NCBI RefSeq assembly: GCF_019977235.1
Contig: NZ_AP024646.1
Location: 2,046,001 to 2,110,000 of the forward strand
Source: Arthrobacter sp. StoSoilB5
Lineage (GTDB): Bacteria; Actinomycetota; Actinomycetes; Actinomycetales; Micrococcaceae
Reading direction: 5' to 3'
DNA length: 64,000 nt
The translations under genes and the position numbers were made by a program. The first letter of the stretch is position 1. The number at the start of each line of letters is the position of its first letter. The notes under the pieces are model-generated. The model was given only the letters and a program-made list of their open reading frames with translations. It searched no databases and was not told the DNA's origin. Of the stretch, positions 29,125-38,220 are shown in pieces.

Positions 29125-30354
29125 ATGGCCATTAAAGTAGCGGACCGACTGCTGAACAAAGCACGGGCCCTGAGCATCATGGAAGAAATCGGAATCGACG
29201 CTCTGATTGCCACAGAGGCCCAGAACGTCACCTACGCCAGCAATTTCTGGGCCCTCTCACAATGGCTTCGCCGAGGACCCCAGGTCTACGCCGCCCTCTC
29301 ACGCGAAGCCCTGGAAGAAAACTCCTGGCTCGTGGTCGGAACCGGGTCCCTTGACCTCGTTGCCACCCAGGACGTCTGGATCAAAAACGTCGCACGATAC
29401 GGCTTCTTCTCCCTCAAAGGCTCCGTCGACAACCCAGCCGAAGGCGACTGGGCCATGACCGAACAAAAGAACCTCAAAGAACTCTTCGACACCCCCTACC
29501 ACGACGGACCAGCCAAAGCACTCGCCGAAGCCATCACACAAATGGGACTGGCCAAAAGCCGCATCGGCATCGACGAGTCCGGCATCACCCCGGCCCTGCT
29601 CACCGAACTCAAAACACTGCTTCCCCACTGCGAAATCATCCCGGCAAGCCAGACCTTCCGACGGATCCGGGCAGTCAAGACCACCGCGGAAGTCGAACGC
29701 CTGACCAAAGCCGCACAATGCACCGAACAGGCCATCGAAGCCACCTTCGCCATCGCAAAACCAGGCCTGACCGAAATCGAACTCTCCCGCGTCTTCCTGC
29801 ACGAACTCATCGACGCAGGCGCAGAACCTGCCCTGACCGTCCTCGGAGCCGGCGTACGCTCCGCCCTGCCCAGCGCCACCCCATCGAACTACCGCCTCAA
29901 CGCCGGAGACATCATCCGCTTCGACGCCGGCTGCTACTACCAGCACTACCGCGCCGACATCTCACGCTGCGCAATCCTCGGCGAACCCACCACCAAACAC
30001 ACCCGCATCTACAACGCCATCCACGCCGGCCAGGACGCCGCCCTCGCCGCCATCCGCCCCGGCATCCCCGCCCAAGACATCTACCACGCCGCCATGAACG
30101 CCGCCCGAACAGCAGGAATCCCCGACTACGAACGCAACCACGTCGGCCACGGCATCGGCATCGAAGGCTACGACGTCCCCAACCTCACCGCCCAGGAAAC
30201 CACACTCCTCGAACCCGGCATGACCCTCTGCATCGAAACCCCCTACTACGAAATCGGCTGGGGCGGCCTCCAAATCGAAGACACCATCGTCGTCACCGAC
30301 ACCCACGAAACACTCATGACAACCGGCCGACACCTACGCACCATCAACATCTAA
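29125..30354 (+). CDS. M24-family (creatinase/Xaa-Pro peptidase-like) hydrolase, copy 1
   Basis: This 409-aa protein has the N-terminal creatinase domain (residues about 10-150) and the C-terminal pita-bread fold. All five aminopeptidase metal ligands appear to be present: Asp in FDAGCYY, Asp in RADISR, His in GHGIGIEG, Glu in CIETPYYE and Glu in QIEDTIVV. This favours a metal-dependent hydrolase (peptidase-like or amide-cleaving) over creatinase, which lacks metal. It starts 45 bp after the PLP enzyme gene. The stop is TAATG, and this ATG begins only nine codons of an mmgE remnant (ends 30381). It is identical to 36946-38175. Confidence 0.88.
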   Translation: MAIKVADRLLNKARALSIMEEIGIDALIATEAQNVTYASNFWALSQWLRRGPQVYAALSREALEENSWLVVGTGSLDLVATQDVWIKNVARYGFFSLKGSVDNPAEGDWAMTEQKNLKELFDTPYHDGPAKALAEAITQMGLAKSRIGIDESGITPALLTELKTLLPHCEIIPASQTFRRIRAVKTTAEVERLTKAAQCTEQAIEATFAIAKPGLTEIELSRVFLHELIDAGAEPALTVLGAGVRSALPSATPSNYRLNAGDIIRFDAGCYYQHYRADISRCAILGEPTTKHTRIYNAIHAGQDAALAAIRPGIPAQDIYHAAMNAARTAGIPDYERNHVGHGIGIEGYDVPNLTAQETTLLEPGMTLCIETPYYEIGWGGLQIEDTIVVTDTHETLMTTGRHLRTINI

Positions 30355-30399
30355 TGAACCACAAACGCTACATTGCTCGATAGACGTGAACTTCGAGCT

Positions 30400-30444
30400 G
30401 ACACCGCCGGTAACCGGGTCGTTGACCCGGTTACCGGCGGTGTC
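30400..30444. terminator. perfect 21-bp hairpin between convergent genes
   Basis: GACACCGCCGGTAACCGGGTC (30400-30420) pairs perfectly with 30424-30444 around a 3-nt loop GTT. It lies between the M24 gene (+) and iclR copy 3 (-), just outside arm A. No T-run is present on either side, but the strength and place fit a bidirectional terminator. Confidence 0.6.
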
Positions 30445-30449
30445 GTGCT

Positions 30450-31265
30450 TCAGAGCGCCTTCCTCAAGTCATTGTTGTCTTGCCGCATGAAGGCACTGCT
30501 GATCTCTGCTGCACAGTCCATCACGTCGTGGGTCATTTCCTGCAGTTCGGTGGCGCTGACCAAACCGATCGCGAAGCCGTTACTGACCGCGGCCACCGGG
30601 CGTCCCAAGGGGCCAAGTACCGGGGCGGCGATGGAACCGACCATCTCGTAGTGTTCCCCGCTGTTCATTGCATACCCGGCCTCCCGGGCACGTTCCAGGC
30701 GGGCCATGATCGCCTCAACATCGGTGACAGTGTTTGGTGAGAGACGCTCCAACGGCTCACGCGAGAGCAACTCCCGGGCTTCCTCCGGCGGCATGTGTGC
30801 CAGCAGGATCGTGCCCAACGCGGTGGTATGGGCAAAAGTCCGGGTCCCCGGGGTCGCCCGGATCTGGATGGGTCCGGGCGCTTCGACTATGGACAGGTAC
30901 GTGATGTAGCGGCCGTGCAACATACCGAGGTAAACAGTGTGCGCCTTGCGCGCAGCCAGCGCACGCATTGGCCCCAGCGCAGCTTCCTCCAACGCCCGGT
31001 GCAACGGATACAGACTGCCCACCTCGAACGCATGCAACCCGATCCGGTACTTCCCATCTGCCTCCCGCTCCAGGAACCCCGCAGCAGCCAACGTCTGGGC
31101 AATCCGGAACACCACCGTCTTACCCAAACCCAACCGCCGCGCCAAGTCCGTAGCCCCCAGACTCGGCGTACCAGGCCCAAAGCAGTCGAGTACGCTGATA
31201 GCCCGTTCAACCGACTGAAGGGAATCTTTGCGTGCACCCTCCAAAGGTTTGGTCTCCTTTTCCAA
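30450..31265 (-). CDS. IclR-family regulator, copy 3 (divergent)
   Basis: This 271-aa IclR protein has a winged helix (SLQSVERAISVLDCFG, then DLARRLGLGKTVVFRI) and the IclR effector domain. It is close to copies 1 and 2, with scattered changes in the first 180 residues (for example ATDLARR for AAEMARR and MLHGRYITYLSIVEAP) but a 297-bp stretch identical to both. TTG 31265 is chosen because AAAGGGG lies about 8 nt upstream and the operator at 31283 directly precedes it; the frame is open from 31361. Its target genes are unknown. It sits inside the invertible segment. Confidence 0.85.
   Translation of the reverse strand: MEKETKPLEGARKDSLQSVERAISVLDCFGPGTPSLGATDLARRLGLGKTVVFRIAQTLAAAGFLEREADGKYRIGLHAFEVGSLYPLHRALEEAALGPMRALAARKAHTVYLGMLHGRYITYLSIVEAPGPIQIRATPGTRTFAHTTALGTILLAHMPPEEARELLSREPLERLSPNTVTDVEAIMARLERAREAGYAMNSGEHYEMVGSIAAPVLGPLGRPVAAVSNGFAIGLVSATELQEMTHDVMDCAAEISSAFMRQDNNDLRKAL
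30521..30817. repeat. 297-bp identical block shared by three iclR genes
   Basis: 30521-30817 is identical to 39563-39859 (same orientation, constant offset 9042) and to the inverted equivalent in copy 1. Just beyond 30817 the sequences diverge at about 1 base in 10-15. This suggests gene conversion. The direct repeats could also delete about 9 kb. Confidence 0.9.
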
Positions 31266-31282
31266 CGGTTGACCCCTTTCAC

Positions 31283-31312
31283 CCGTATATCGTTCTGATG
31301 GTCCGTTTGCGG
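31283..31312. promoter_or_regulatory. IclR-type operator pair upstream of iclR copy 3
   Basis: CCGTATATCGT (31283-31293) and TCCGTTTGCGG (31302-31312) are 19-20 bp apart and lie directly upstream of the SD of iclR copy 3. The first matches the shared CCG-N-ATAT core and the second only its outer bases. Confidence 0.5.
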
Positions 31313-31440
31313 GACCGCTATGGGTAAGCCTAGCCTTGTTGTCGAGGAATGTGTGCCGCAAGGCGGAATCAAAAACCGCCGTCGTGGGATTGAATGTGCG
31401 GCTTCAGCCGATTCACTCTGACGCACGCCCCCAACGTCAC

Positions 31441-31644
31441 CTAGCCATGCTCCATCCACACCTCATAGCCATCAATTTTTTCGATGAGTCGGCGGGGTTC
31501 GGCGCCGTCACGGGCGAGCCACAGTGCCTCGTCGTCAACAGTTACATCATCGACCGTTCCAGACCGGACGACTGCCCCGTTTCTGACGATGAGCACATGT
31601 CGACCAACTAGAGACTGCCAGTGTTGGTGAAGGTGAAGAGCCAT
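31441..31644 (-). CDS. small uncharacterised protein downstream of hyuB
   Basis: This 67-aa protein is mostly short beta strands (VLIVRNGAVVRSGTVDDVTV) and ends acidic, with no recognised family. ATG 31644 is preceded by a strong SD (AGGAGG at 7-nt spacing), which is the main reason to accept it. It follows hyuB by 97 bp on the same strand, with a hairpin between, so it is either the last gene of the hyu operon or a separate transcript. A small SH3-like beta-barrel is possible. Confidence 0.6.
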   Translation of the reverse strand: MALHLHQHWQSLVGRHVLIVRNGAVVRSGTVDDVTVDDEALWLARDGAEPRRLIEKIDGYEVWMEHG

Positions 31645-31665
31645 ATGGCCTCCTATCGTTCAAAA

Positions 31666-31713
31666 CGCGGTACTTCCCGGGAGTTTTTTCTGTTCAACGT
31701 CCCGGGTACCGCG
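31666..31713 (-). terminator. hairpin after hyuB
   Basis: CGCGGTAC plus CCCGGGA pairs with TCCCGGG plus GTACCGCG, with a small bulge and a 16-17-nt loop containing TTTTTT. It lies between the hyuB stop and the small ORF. It could be a terminator or an RNA-stability hairpin. Confidence 0.45.
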
Positions 31714-31741
31714 AATCAGCTTGGACAGAGTCGTTCAGGTG

Positions 31742-33454
31742 TCACATGCTTGGTGTGAGCTCGGGGGTTCCGGAGCGAGACGGCGAATAGTTTCGCTCGG
31801 CGAAGTCCTGACTGATTCGTTCCTCGGATACGTCACTGCCCACCAATTCGGCAGAACGCGCATGCGGATCGCCCACGCCGCCACCCCCCGCGGTCTCGCG
31901 GAGGAACTCGTCCCCTGGTACAAGCGTGACCAGCGTTTTGGAGGGCAGGACGCGTTCCTGCGGTGTCTGCGGGTTGACGACGAATCGGCTCGGTGATGCG
32001 TCGCCGCCACCCTTGAATCCGCGCGGGCCTGTTTCGACCTGGTCTCCGCGGATCATTAGCTGCCCACCTACGTCGCGGAGTCGGAAGCCTCGGCGCAACC
32101 CGAGGCCGCCTTGGAACTGTCCGACGCCGCAGGAGTCCGGTCGGAATTCGAAGGAGGTGAACTCGATCGGGAATTCTGCTTCGAGCGCTTCGATGGGCGC
32201 GTTCATGCAGTTCGAGATGTGCACGTCGGTGCCGTCGATGCCGTCATCGTTTGCACGTGCACCCAACGCACCGGGGGTCACCTCAAAGAAGATGGGGGCG
32301 TGGTCGGTGAGGCTGTCGAATTGAAGGCTCATGGTCATGTTGCCGCAGCTTCCTGCTGTGTAGCGCTCCGGTGCCAGGGCGGCGCTGGCCCGAAGAAGCG
32401 CGTCGACGATGCGGTAACAGGTCTGCATGCGCCCCCCGCACGCCGCCGGCGATTCGGGATTCACGATGCTGCCGGGCGGGGCGATGATCCGGACGGCGCC
32501 CTTAAGGCCGTCGTTGGAAGGAAGGTCGGGGCCAAATACTGAGCGAACTACGTAGAGCACCGCGGCAATGGTTGCGCTGAGGACGGAATTGATCGGTCCC
32601 TCGGCTTGGGCGGAGCTGCCGGTGAAGTCTACGACCAGCTCGTCCCCGATAGCCTGGATGGAGACCTTGACTTCCAAGGGTCCATTGCCGACTCCGTCGT
32701 CTTCGACGAAGTCGGAGTCTGTGCCGACCGCATCGGAGAGCAACTGGATCCTGCGGCGGAACTCTGCCTCTGTGGACTCGATTGACCGGTCCATAGCGGA
32801 CAGGAGTCGCTGGACTCCGTACTCTTCGGCGATCCCCTGCACACGGGAGACACCCAGCATGTTGGCCGACATCTGGGCCTGCAGGTCGCCGAGGGTGACT
32901 TCAGGAAGGCGGATGTTGGCGCGCAGCACTGTGGCGAACATTTCGTCCATGACTCCGTTTTTGAATGCCAGAACGGGGGGGAGCCGCAATCCTTCCTGGA
33001 AAATGTTGCGGTTGTCTCCCGCCACACTCCCGGCGACGCGTCCTCCGACGTCGATGTGGTGAGCAACTGTCCCCACATATGCCACGACCTCGTCTTCCAC
33101 CACCACGGGGCTGAACATGAGAATGTCTGGTGTGTGCTGTGCGCCGCTGTACGGGTCGTTTACGAGAACCGCATCCCCGCTGGTCAACCTCCCTTCGAAG
33201 GCTCGGAGGGCGCTTTTCAGCGCGAGGTCCATGGATCCCATCTGGATGGGGATATGGGCAGCTTGGGATACCAAGCGACCGGCAGCGGTGAAGATGGAGC
33301 AGGAGAAGTCCTGCTCTTCACGGATGATTGTGGAGTAGGCGGCGCGTTGGAGAACGCGCCCCATTTCCGTGCTGGCCGCGTTCAGGGAATTGCTGATGAT
33401 CTCTTGGGTAATGGCGTCGAGCATAGTTGTGCCTGTCTGTTGAAGATGATTCAT
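31742..33454 (-). CDS. hyuB: hydantoinase B/oxoprolinase-family subunit
   Basis: This 570-aa protein belongs to the HyuB (N-methylhydantoinase/5-oxoprolinase beta) family. It has the N-terminal signature ALNSASTEMG-like ISNSLNAASTEMGRVL, then TIIREEQDFSCSIF, VLVNDPYSGAQHTPDI and a GQFQGGLGLRRGF segment. With HyuA it forms an ATP-dependent cyclic-amide hydrolase or a related carboxylase. The stated start overlaps the hyuA stop by 4 bp; ATG 33424 is a second good start. It is the last enzyme gene of the six-gene leftward operon that begins at iclR copy 2. The family also includes acetophenone carboxylase and caprolactamase subunits, so the substrate stays open. Confidence 0.9.
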   Translation of the reverse strand: MNHLQQTGTTMLDAITQEIISNSLNAASTEMGRVLQRAAYSTIIREEQDFSCSIFTAAGRLVSQAAHIPIQMGSMDLALKSALRAFEGRLTSGDAVLVNDPYSGAQHTPDILMFSPVVVEDEVVAYVGTVAHHIDVGGRVAGSVAGDNRNIFQEGLRLPPVLAFKNGVMDEMFATVLRANIRLPEVTLGDLQAQMSANMLGVSRVQGIAEEYGVQRLLSAMDRSIESTEAEFRRRIQLLSDAVGTDSDFVEDDGVGNGPLEVKVSIQAIGDELVVDFTGSSAQAEGPINSVLSATIAAVLYVVRSVFGPDLPSNDGLKGAVRIIAPPGSIVNPESPAACGGRMQTCYRIVDALLRASAALAPERYTAGSCGNMTMSLQFDSLTDHAPIFFEVTPGALGARANDDGIDGTDVHISNCMNAPIEALEAEFPIEFTSFEFRPDSCGVGQFQGGLGLRRGFRLRDVGGQLMIRGDQVETGPRGFKGGGDASPSRFVVNPQTPQERVLPSKTLVTLVPGDEFLRETAGGGGVGDPHARSAELVGSDVSEERISQDFAERNYSPSRSGTPELTPSM

Positions 33455-35538
33455 GGAGCAACGTCGATAATCAGGTTGCCGGCCGCGTCAACGGAGGCCG
33501 TATCGCCTTCAGGTACGAAAACCGTTGCGTCAGGTTGCTCAATGACGCACGGCCCTGACAGTCGTATCCCGATACTGAGGCTGTGTCTCCGGTAGACGTT
33601 CATGGCGACCGTGCGCCCATCGGCGAGCAAAAGCGAACGCGTTTCGTGCCCGGCCGCATCATGGGCAATTTTTTCGACGAATCCTTCAGCCGTCGCCGGT
33701 TTCGGCAACACGCCGAGCGCCTTCAGGCGCAGGTTCACGACTTCGACGGGAGCGTCCCGCCTGGCATGCCCGTAGGCGGCCTGATGGGCTTCATGGAAGC
33801 GCTCCAGGAGCAGCTGTGGATCGACTTTTCCGTCGCCGTCGATGCCGACGGCCATGATGGCGTCTTTGGGCAGTTCGACCTCAAGTTCGAAGGCCTGGCC
33901 GTGATAACGCATATCAACGCTGCGGCTGGTCCTTACATTTTCCGGCGAGATTCCCTGCGCGCGCAGAGCCTTTTCGCTCTGGTCTTCGAGTTCGCGGAAT
34001 TGTGCATCTGCCAGAGCCTGGTTGAGTTTGTGTACGGGCGTCAGGATCGTCCGAACCTCATCCCGCCGGACATCGGCGTGAAGCAGGCCCTGGGCGCAGA
34101 GGGTCCCTGCTCCCTGCGGAACAAGAACTGTCCTGATACCCAGTAATCGAGCTACCTGCGCTGCATGGAGCGGTCCGGCGCCGCCGAACGCAACGAGAGT
34201 GAACTTACGTGCGTCATGGCCGCGCTGAACGGAAACAGCCCTGATCGCGTGACGCATATGGTCGTTGGCCACAGCGATGACGCCGTGGGCAGCCTGAGCC
34301 AAACCGAGTCCGGTTGGCGTTGCAACTTCTCGTTCGAGGGATTCGATTGCCCCGTCACGGTCGAGACTACGATGCTTGTCAAGGAACGGTGCATCGACGA
34401 AGGTGCCCAGGACACAATGGGCGTCGGTTACGGTGGGGCGGGTTCCACCCTTGCCGTAGCACACCGGACCTGGAGTGGCGCCAGCGCTCTCAGGGCCGAC
34501 CCGAAGGGCGCCGCGTTCGACGGCTGCAATCGATCCACCGCCGGCCCCGACGGTGTGAATGTCAAGCATGGGCAGGTGAACCGGGAAGTTACCGACGTTG
34601 CCTCCCACGATTTCGGAGGGACGTCCTCCGATAACGAGGGCCACATCGCAACTGGTTCCGCCCATGTCAAAGGTAATCAGGTTGTTGTATCCCGAAGCGG
34701 TCGCTGCGGCCACCGCCCCGACGACTCCGGCGGCAGGTCCGGACAGAAGCGTTGCCGCCGCCAGCCGGCCGGCGTCGTCGATGGACAGGACTCCACCGTT
34801 TGACTGCATTACGCTGGGCGCGACCTGCACGCCGAGTGCTTGAAGCTTATTGCGTGTCTTGTTGAGATATTTCCTCATCACAGGCATCACGAAGGCGTTT
34901 GTCACGGTGGTGCTCGTACGTTCATATTCGCGGTACTCGGGCCGAACCTCCGATGACAAAACAACGGGAAGGTCCGGGTAGTTCCGCTGGGCAATGGTGG
35001 CGATGGCCCGCTCGTGACGGTCGTTAACATAGGAGTGCAAGAGCGTGACGGCTACAACTTCGGCGCCCCGCTCGACCAGCCTTGAAAGCGCGGCCAACAC
35101 GGCAGCCTCGTCCAGGGGACGGGCCTCGGTGCCGTCAGCGAGCATCCGTTCGGGAACGCCGAGGCGGAGTTTGCGTTGCACCAGTGGCGTCGGTCGCTGA
35201 TAGTTGATGTCGAAGACGTCGTTGCGGTCCTGGCGGCCAATTTCGAGAACGTCGCGGAAGCCTTCGGTGGTGATGAGCCCGACAGTTGGGCCACGGCGTT
35301 CGAGGACGGCGTTCGTGGCTACGGTGGTGCCGTGCGCGAAGCGAATGACTTCCGCTCCGTCCCTGTTGGACTCACGCAGGATCGCCTCGACTGCGTTGCT
35401 CACGCCGGTGGAGAAGTCCGGTGGTGTGGATGGTACCTTCCAGGACCAACTCTGACCGGAGTCACGGTCGAACAGCACCACGTCTGTGAAGGTACCGCCA
35501 ACGTCAACGCCGACGTAGCAGTTGGTTAGTTCAGTCAT
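33451..35538 (-). CDS. hyuA: hydantoinase A/oxoprolinase-family ATP-dependent subunit
   Basis: This 695-aa ASKHA-fold ATP-binding subunit has the phosphate-1 motif VGVDVGGTFTDVVLFD at residues about 9-24, HGTTVATNAVLERRG at about 69, and the second motif ITFDMGGTSCDVALV near residue 290. These are complete. It phosphorylates a cyclic amide or lactam so that HyuB can open it. SD AGGAG lies 9 nt before ATG 35538. The start overlaps the mmgE stop by 8 bp, and the stop overlaps hyuB by 4 bp, so the three are coupled. Together with a creatinase-fold neighbour, a hydantoin-like or lactam substrate is suggested. Confidence 0.92.
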   Translation of the reverse strand: MTELTNCYVGVDVGGTFTDVVLFDRDSGQSWSWKVPSTPPDFSTGVSNAVEAILRESNRDGAEVIRFAHGTTVATNAVLERRGPTVGLITTEGFRDVLEIGRQDRNDVFDINYQRPTPLVQRKLRLGVPERMLADGTEARPLDEAAVLAALSRLVERGAEVVAVTLLHSYVNDRHERAIATIAQRNYPDLPVVLSSEVRPEYREYERTSTTVTNAFVMPVMRKYLNKTRNKLQALGVQVAPSVMQSNGGVLSIDDAGRLAAATLLSGPAAGVVGAVAAATASGYNNLITFDMGGTSCDVALVIGGRPSEIVGGNVGNFPVHLPMLDIHTVGAGGGSIAAVERGALRVGPESAGATPGPVCYGKGGTRPTVTDAHCVLGTFVDAPFLDKHRSLDRDGAIESLEREVATPTGLGLAQAAHGVIAVANDHMRHAIRAVSVQRGHDARKFTLVAFGGAGPLHAAQVARLLGIRTVLVPQGAGTLCAQGLLHADVRRDEVRTILTPVHKLNQALADAQFRELEDQSEKALRAQGISPENVRTSRSVDMRYHGQAFELEVELPKDAIMAVGIDGDGKVDPQLLLERFHEAHQAAYGHARRDAPVEVVNLRLKALGVLPKPATAEGFVEKIAHDAAGHETRSLLLADGRTVAMNVYRRHSLSIGIRLSGPCVIEQPDATVFVPEGDTASVDAAGNLIIDVAP

Positions 35539-36946
35539 TTTCAGTGTCTCCTAAGTCAGTGTTTGTTGTGATGGCTTCTGCCAAATGACGCAGGCTCAAA
35601 GCTGACTCCAGGGAAGCTACAGCGCCTTCCAGCTCCGAAAACTGCTGGGCACCCAGGACGCTGGATGCAGCCGACCAAGCCTTGTCGGCAAGTTCGTCCC
35701 AGGTCAGCGGCCGTTCGGGTTCTCCGCGAGGCAGATCTACCCTCACTTGGAACGTCTGTTGTCCGACCGTCGTCAAGCGGACATCGGCTGGTCGGAGACC
35801 CGGTAGCAGGGCATCAAACGCGGGCTCATGAACTACGTCGATCCGCTTGGACAGCAGCTGCACCCGTTTGTCCTGATAGCGTCCATAGGATCGGTTCCGC
35901 AGCGATATGTCACCGTGAATGAGCGCTGCGGCGACGGTCAGCTGAAGACTGCTTTCTGCGCCAGCAAGCGTGTGCACCGATGGGCGGTCGCATTCGTCAA
36001 TTGCCAACTTATAGATGCCAATCCGAATCGATTCGATCTCGTCCGGGTCCAGGATCTGTGCTCGAAGCGAGAGAGCAGCCTCGATGGCGGCGTGGGTGTG
36101 CCGACACGAGGGATACAGTTTTGTGTAGGTTTGAAGGATTTTCGGACCGCCCGGATCCAGGCCTAGAAGGTCTGATGTCCGTAACGTGCCGCCGGCCATG
36201 GCCGCTGCCATTCCATATTTACCTTCCAGCACGCTCAGGGGCCCGGTCATTCCCTCCCGCGCCAGGATGGCTGCTTCTATCCCGACCCGGGCGGCATTGC
36301 CGCCAACGAAGTAAGAGGACATGTCCCCGTACAGGGAATGTTCCATAAGACCACCACTGGCGGACGCAGCCAAGGCCATGGCATTTTCGAGCCACCGTGT
36401 GTTCTCGGCATCGAACACCAAGCTGGCGCCCGCAGCGGCTGCTACGGCTCCTACAGTGCCCGATGGATGGAAACCCTGGCTCAAATGTTCGGGGTTAATG
36501 GCCGCACCAAGGCGTGCGAACACCTCGTACCCGCCAACGATGGCGCGAAGGAGAGTAGGACCGTCGGCATTCGTAGCTTCCGCGGCCGCGAAAACAGCAG
36601 GAATGACAGCTATCCCAGGATGACCATGGGCACGCCGCATACCGTCGTCGCACTGAAGAGCATGCGCCAGCAGACCGTTCAAACCCGCGGCGTCTCCCGG
36701 GGTAAAGTGCCCAATCCCACCGAAAATCGAACACCCGGGGGTTCCCAAACGGGCTGGGAACTGCGACGTAGCCTTGCTCCGAATTGCGATCCGACCGACT
36801 TCTGTCTGGGTCCCGCCGATGGCCAAAGCGATCAGATCCAGCACGCATTCCCTGGCCCGGATGAGGGCTGGGGATCCGTTTGCCGCCAAAGTCGCTGTTC
36901 GTGTGGCGAGATGGGCAAGTTCGGTGACGTGGGGTGTGTGGTTCAT
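35531..36946 (-). CDS. MmgE/PrpD-family protein, copy in hyu operon
   Basis: This 471-aa protein belongs to the MmgE/PrpD family (2-methylcitrate dehydratase, cis-aconitate decarboxylase, iminodisuccinate epimerase). The N-terminal all-helical domain contains GLNGLLAHALQCDDG (about residues 85-99) and the family feature GFHPSGTVGAVAAAAGAS (about 150-167). A C-terminal alpha+beta lid follows. ATG 36946 is embedded in the M24 stop (TAATG) and is the only start without overlap. It is distinct from prpD at 49141, so it probably isomerises, dehydrates or epimerises a different acid. Its first 10 bases lie within inverted repeat arm B. Confidence 0.88.
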   Translation of the reverse strand: MNHTPHVTELAHLATRTATLAANGSPALIRARECVLDLIALAIGGTQTEVGRIAIRSKATSQFPARLGTPGCSIFGGIGHFTPGDAAGLNGLLAHALQCDDGMRRAHGHPGIAVIPAVFAAAEATNADGPTLLRAIVGGYEVFARLGAAINPEHLSQGFHPSGTVGAVAAAAGASLVFDAENTRWLENAMALAASASGGLMEHSLYGDMSSYFVGGNAARVGIEAAILAREGMTGPLSVLEGKYGMAAAMAGGTLRTSDLLGLDPGGPKILQTYTKLYPSCRHTHAAIEAALSLRAQILDPDEIESIRIGIYKLAIDECDRPSVHTLAGAESSLQLTVAAALIHGDISLRNRSYGRYQDKRVQLLSKRIDVVHEPAFDALLPGLRPADVRLTTVGQQTFQVRVDLPRGEPERPLTWDELADKAWSAASSVLGAQQFSELEGAVASLESALSLRHLAEAITTNTDLGDTEND

Positions 36947-38175
36947 TAGATGTTGATGGTGCGTAGGTGTCGGCCGGTTGTCATGAGTGTTTCGTGGGTG
37001 TCGGTGACGACGATGGTGTCTTCGATTTGGAGGCCGCCCCAGCCGATTTCGTAGTAGGGGGTTTCGATGCAGAGGGTCATGCCGGGTTCGAGGAGTGTGG
37101 TTTCCTGGGCGGTGAGGTTGGGGACGTCGTAGCCTTCGATGCCGATGCCGTGGCCGACGTGGTTGCGTTCGTAGTCGGGGATTCCTGCTGTTCGGGCGGC
37201 GTTCATGGCGGCGTGGTAGATGTCTTGGGCGGGGATGCCGGGGCGGATGGCGGCGAGGGCGGCGTCCTGGCCGGCGTGGATGGCGTTGTAGATGCGGGTG
37301 TGTTTGGTGGTGGGTTCGCCGAGGATTGCGCAGCGTGAGATGTCGGCGCGGTAGTGCTGGTAGTAGCAGCCGGCGTCGAAGCGGATGATGTCTCCGGCGT
37401 TGAGGCGGTAGTTCGATGGGGTGGCGCTGGGCAGGGCGGAGCGTACGCCGGCTCCGAGGACGGTCAGGGCAGGTTCTGCGCCTGCGTCGATGAGTTCGTG
37501 CAGGAAGACGCGGGAGAGTTCGATTTCGGTCAGGCCTGGTTTTGCGATGGCGAAGGTGGCTTCGATGGCCTGTTCGGTGCATTGTGCGGCTTTGGTCAGG
37601 CGTTCGACTTCCGCGGTGGTCTTGACTGCCCGGATCCGTCGGAAGGTCTGGCTTGCCGGGATGATTTCGCAGTGGGGAAGCAGTGTTTTGAGTTCGGTGA
37701 GCAGGGCCGGGGTGATGCCGGACTCGTCGATGCCGATGCGGCTTTTGGCCAGTCCCATTTGTGTGATGGCTTCGGCGAGTGCTTTGGCTGGTCCGTCGTG
37801 GTAGGGGGTGTCGAAGAGTTCTTTGAGGTTCTTTTGTTCGGTCATGGCCCAGTCGCCTTCGGCTGGGTTGTCGACGGAGCCTTTGAGGGAGAAGAAGCCG
37901 TATCGTGCGACGTTTTTGATCCAGACGTCCTGGGTGGCAACGAGGTCAAGGGACCCGGTTCCGACCACGAGCCAGGAGTTTTCTTCCAGGGCTTCGCGTG
38001 AGAGGGCGGCGTAGACCTGGGGTCCTCGGCGAAGCCATTGTGAGAGGGCCCAGAAATTGCTGGCGTAGGTGACGTTCTGGGCCTCTGTGGCAATCAGAGC
38101 GTCGATTCCGATTTCTTCCATGATGCTCAGGGCCCGTGCTTTGTTCAGCAGTCGGTCCGCTACTTTAATGGCCAT
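36946..38175 (-). CDS. M24-family (creatinase/Xaa-Pro peptidase-like) hydrolase, copy 2
   Basis: Identical in protein sequence to the copy at 29125-30354 (409 aa; creatinase-like N-terminal domain, pita-bread C-terminal domain, apparently complete metal-ligand set). Here the TAATG overlap leads into an intact mmgE gene, so this copy is the functional third gene of the six-gene catabolic operon. The coding strand is extremely C-rich and G-poor in its last 600 bases, unlike the enzyme genes downstream. This composition supports an origin different from that of mmgE-hyuA-hyuB. Confidence 0.88.
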   Translation of the reverse strand: MAIKVADRLLNKARALSIMEEIGIDALIATEAQNVTYASNFWALSQWLRRGPQVYAALSREALEENSWLVVGTGSLDLVATQDVWIKNVARYGFFSLKGSVDNPAEGDWAMTEQKNLKELFDTPYHDGPAKALAEAITQMGLAKSRIGIDESGITPALLTELKTLLPHCEIIPASQTFRRIRAVKTTAEVERLTKAAQCTEQAIEATFAIAKPGLTEIELSRVFLHELIDAGAEPALTVLGAGVRSALPSATPSNYRLNAGDIIRFDAGCYYQHYRADISRCAILGEPTTKHTRIYNAIHAGQDAALAAIRPGIPAQDIYHAAMNAARTAGIPDYERNHVGHGIGIEGYDVPNLTAQETTLLEPGMTLCIETPYYEIGWGGLQIEDTIVVTDTHETLMTTGRHLRTINI

Positions 38176-38220
38176 TATTCTTCATTGCTCCTGTTATTTG
38201 TGTGGTTTGGTTGGGGTTTT

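Larger units (their letters stand above)
27016..30363 (+). repeat. inverted repeat arm A (3,348 bp)
   Basis: This arm pairs with 36937-40284 on the other strand. Paired coordinates sum to 67300 at the start, at every gene boundary and at the end, so there are no length differences. All encoded proteins are identical and sampled DNA is identical. It carries all but the first codons of iclR, the PLP enzyme gene, the M24 gene and the first 10 bases of mmgE. Confidence 0.95.

Noticed and set aside
29299-29946. 215-codon Gly/Val/Asp-rich frame opposite the M24 gene (mirrored at 37354-38001)
   Set aside because: Low-complexity antisense of C-rich coding DNA, while the sense frame has the complete set of M24 metal ligands.
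36947-37582. Arg/His/Pro-rich extension that would lengthen the MmgE/PrpD protein to 683 aa
   Set aside because: It is the wrong frame of the M24 gene; the real start is ATG 36946 inside TAATG.
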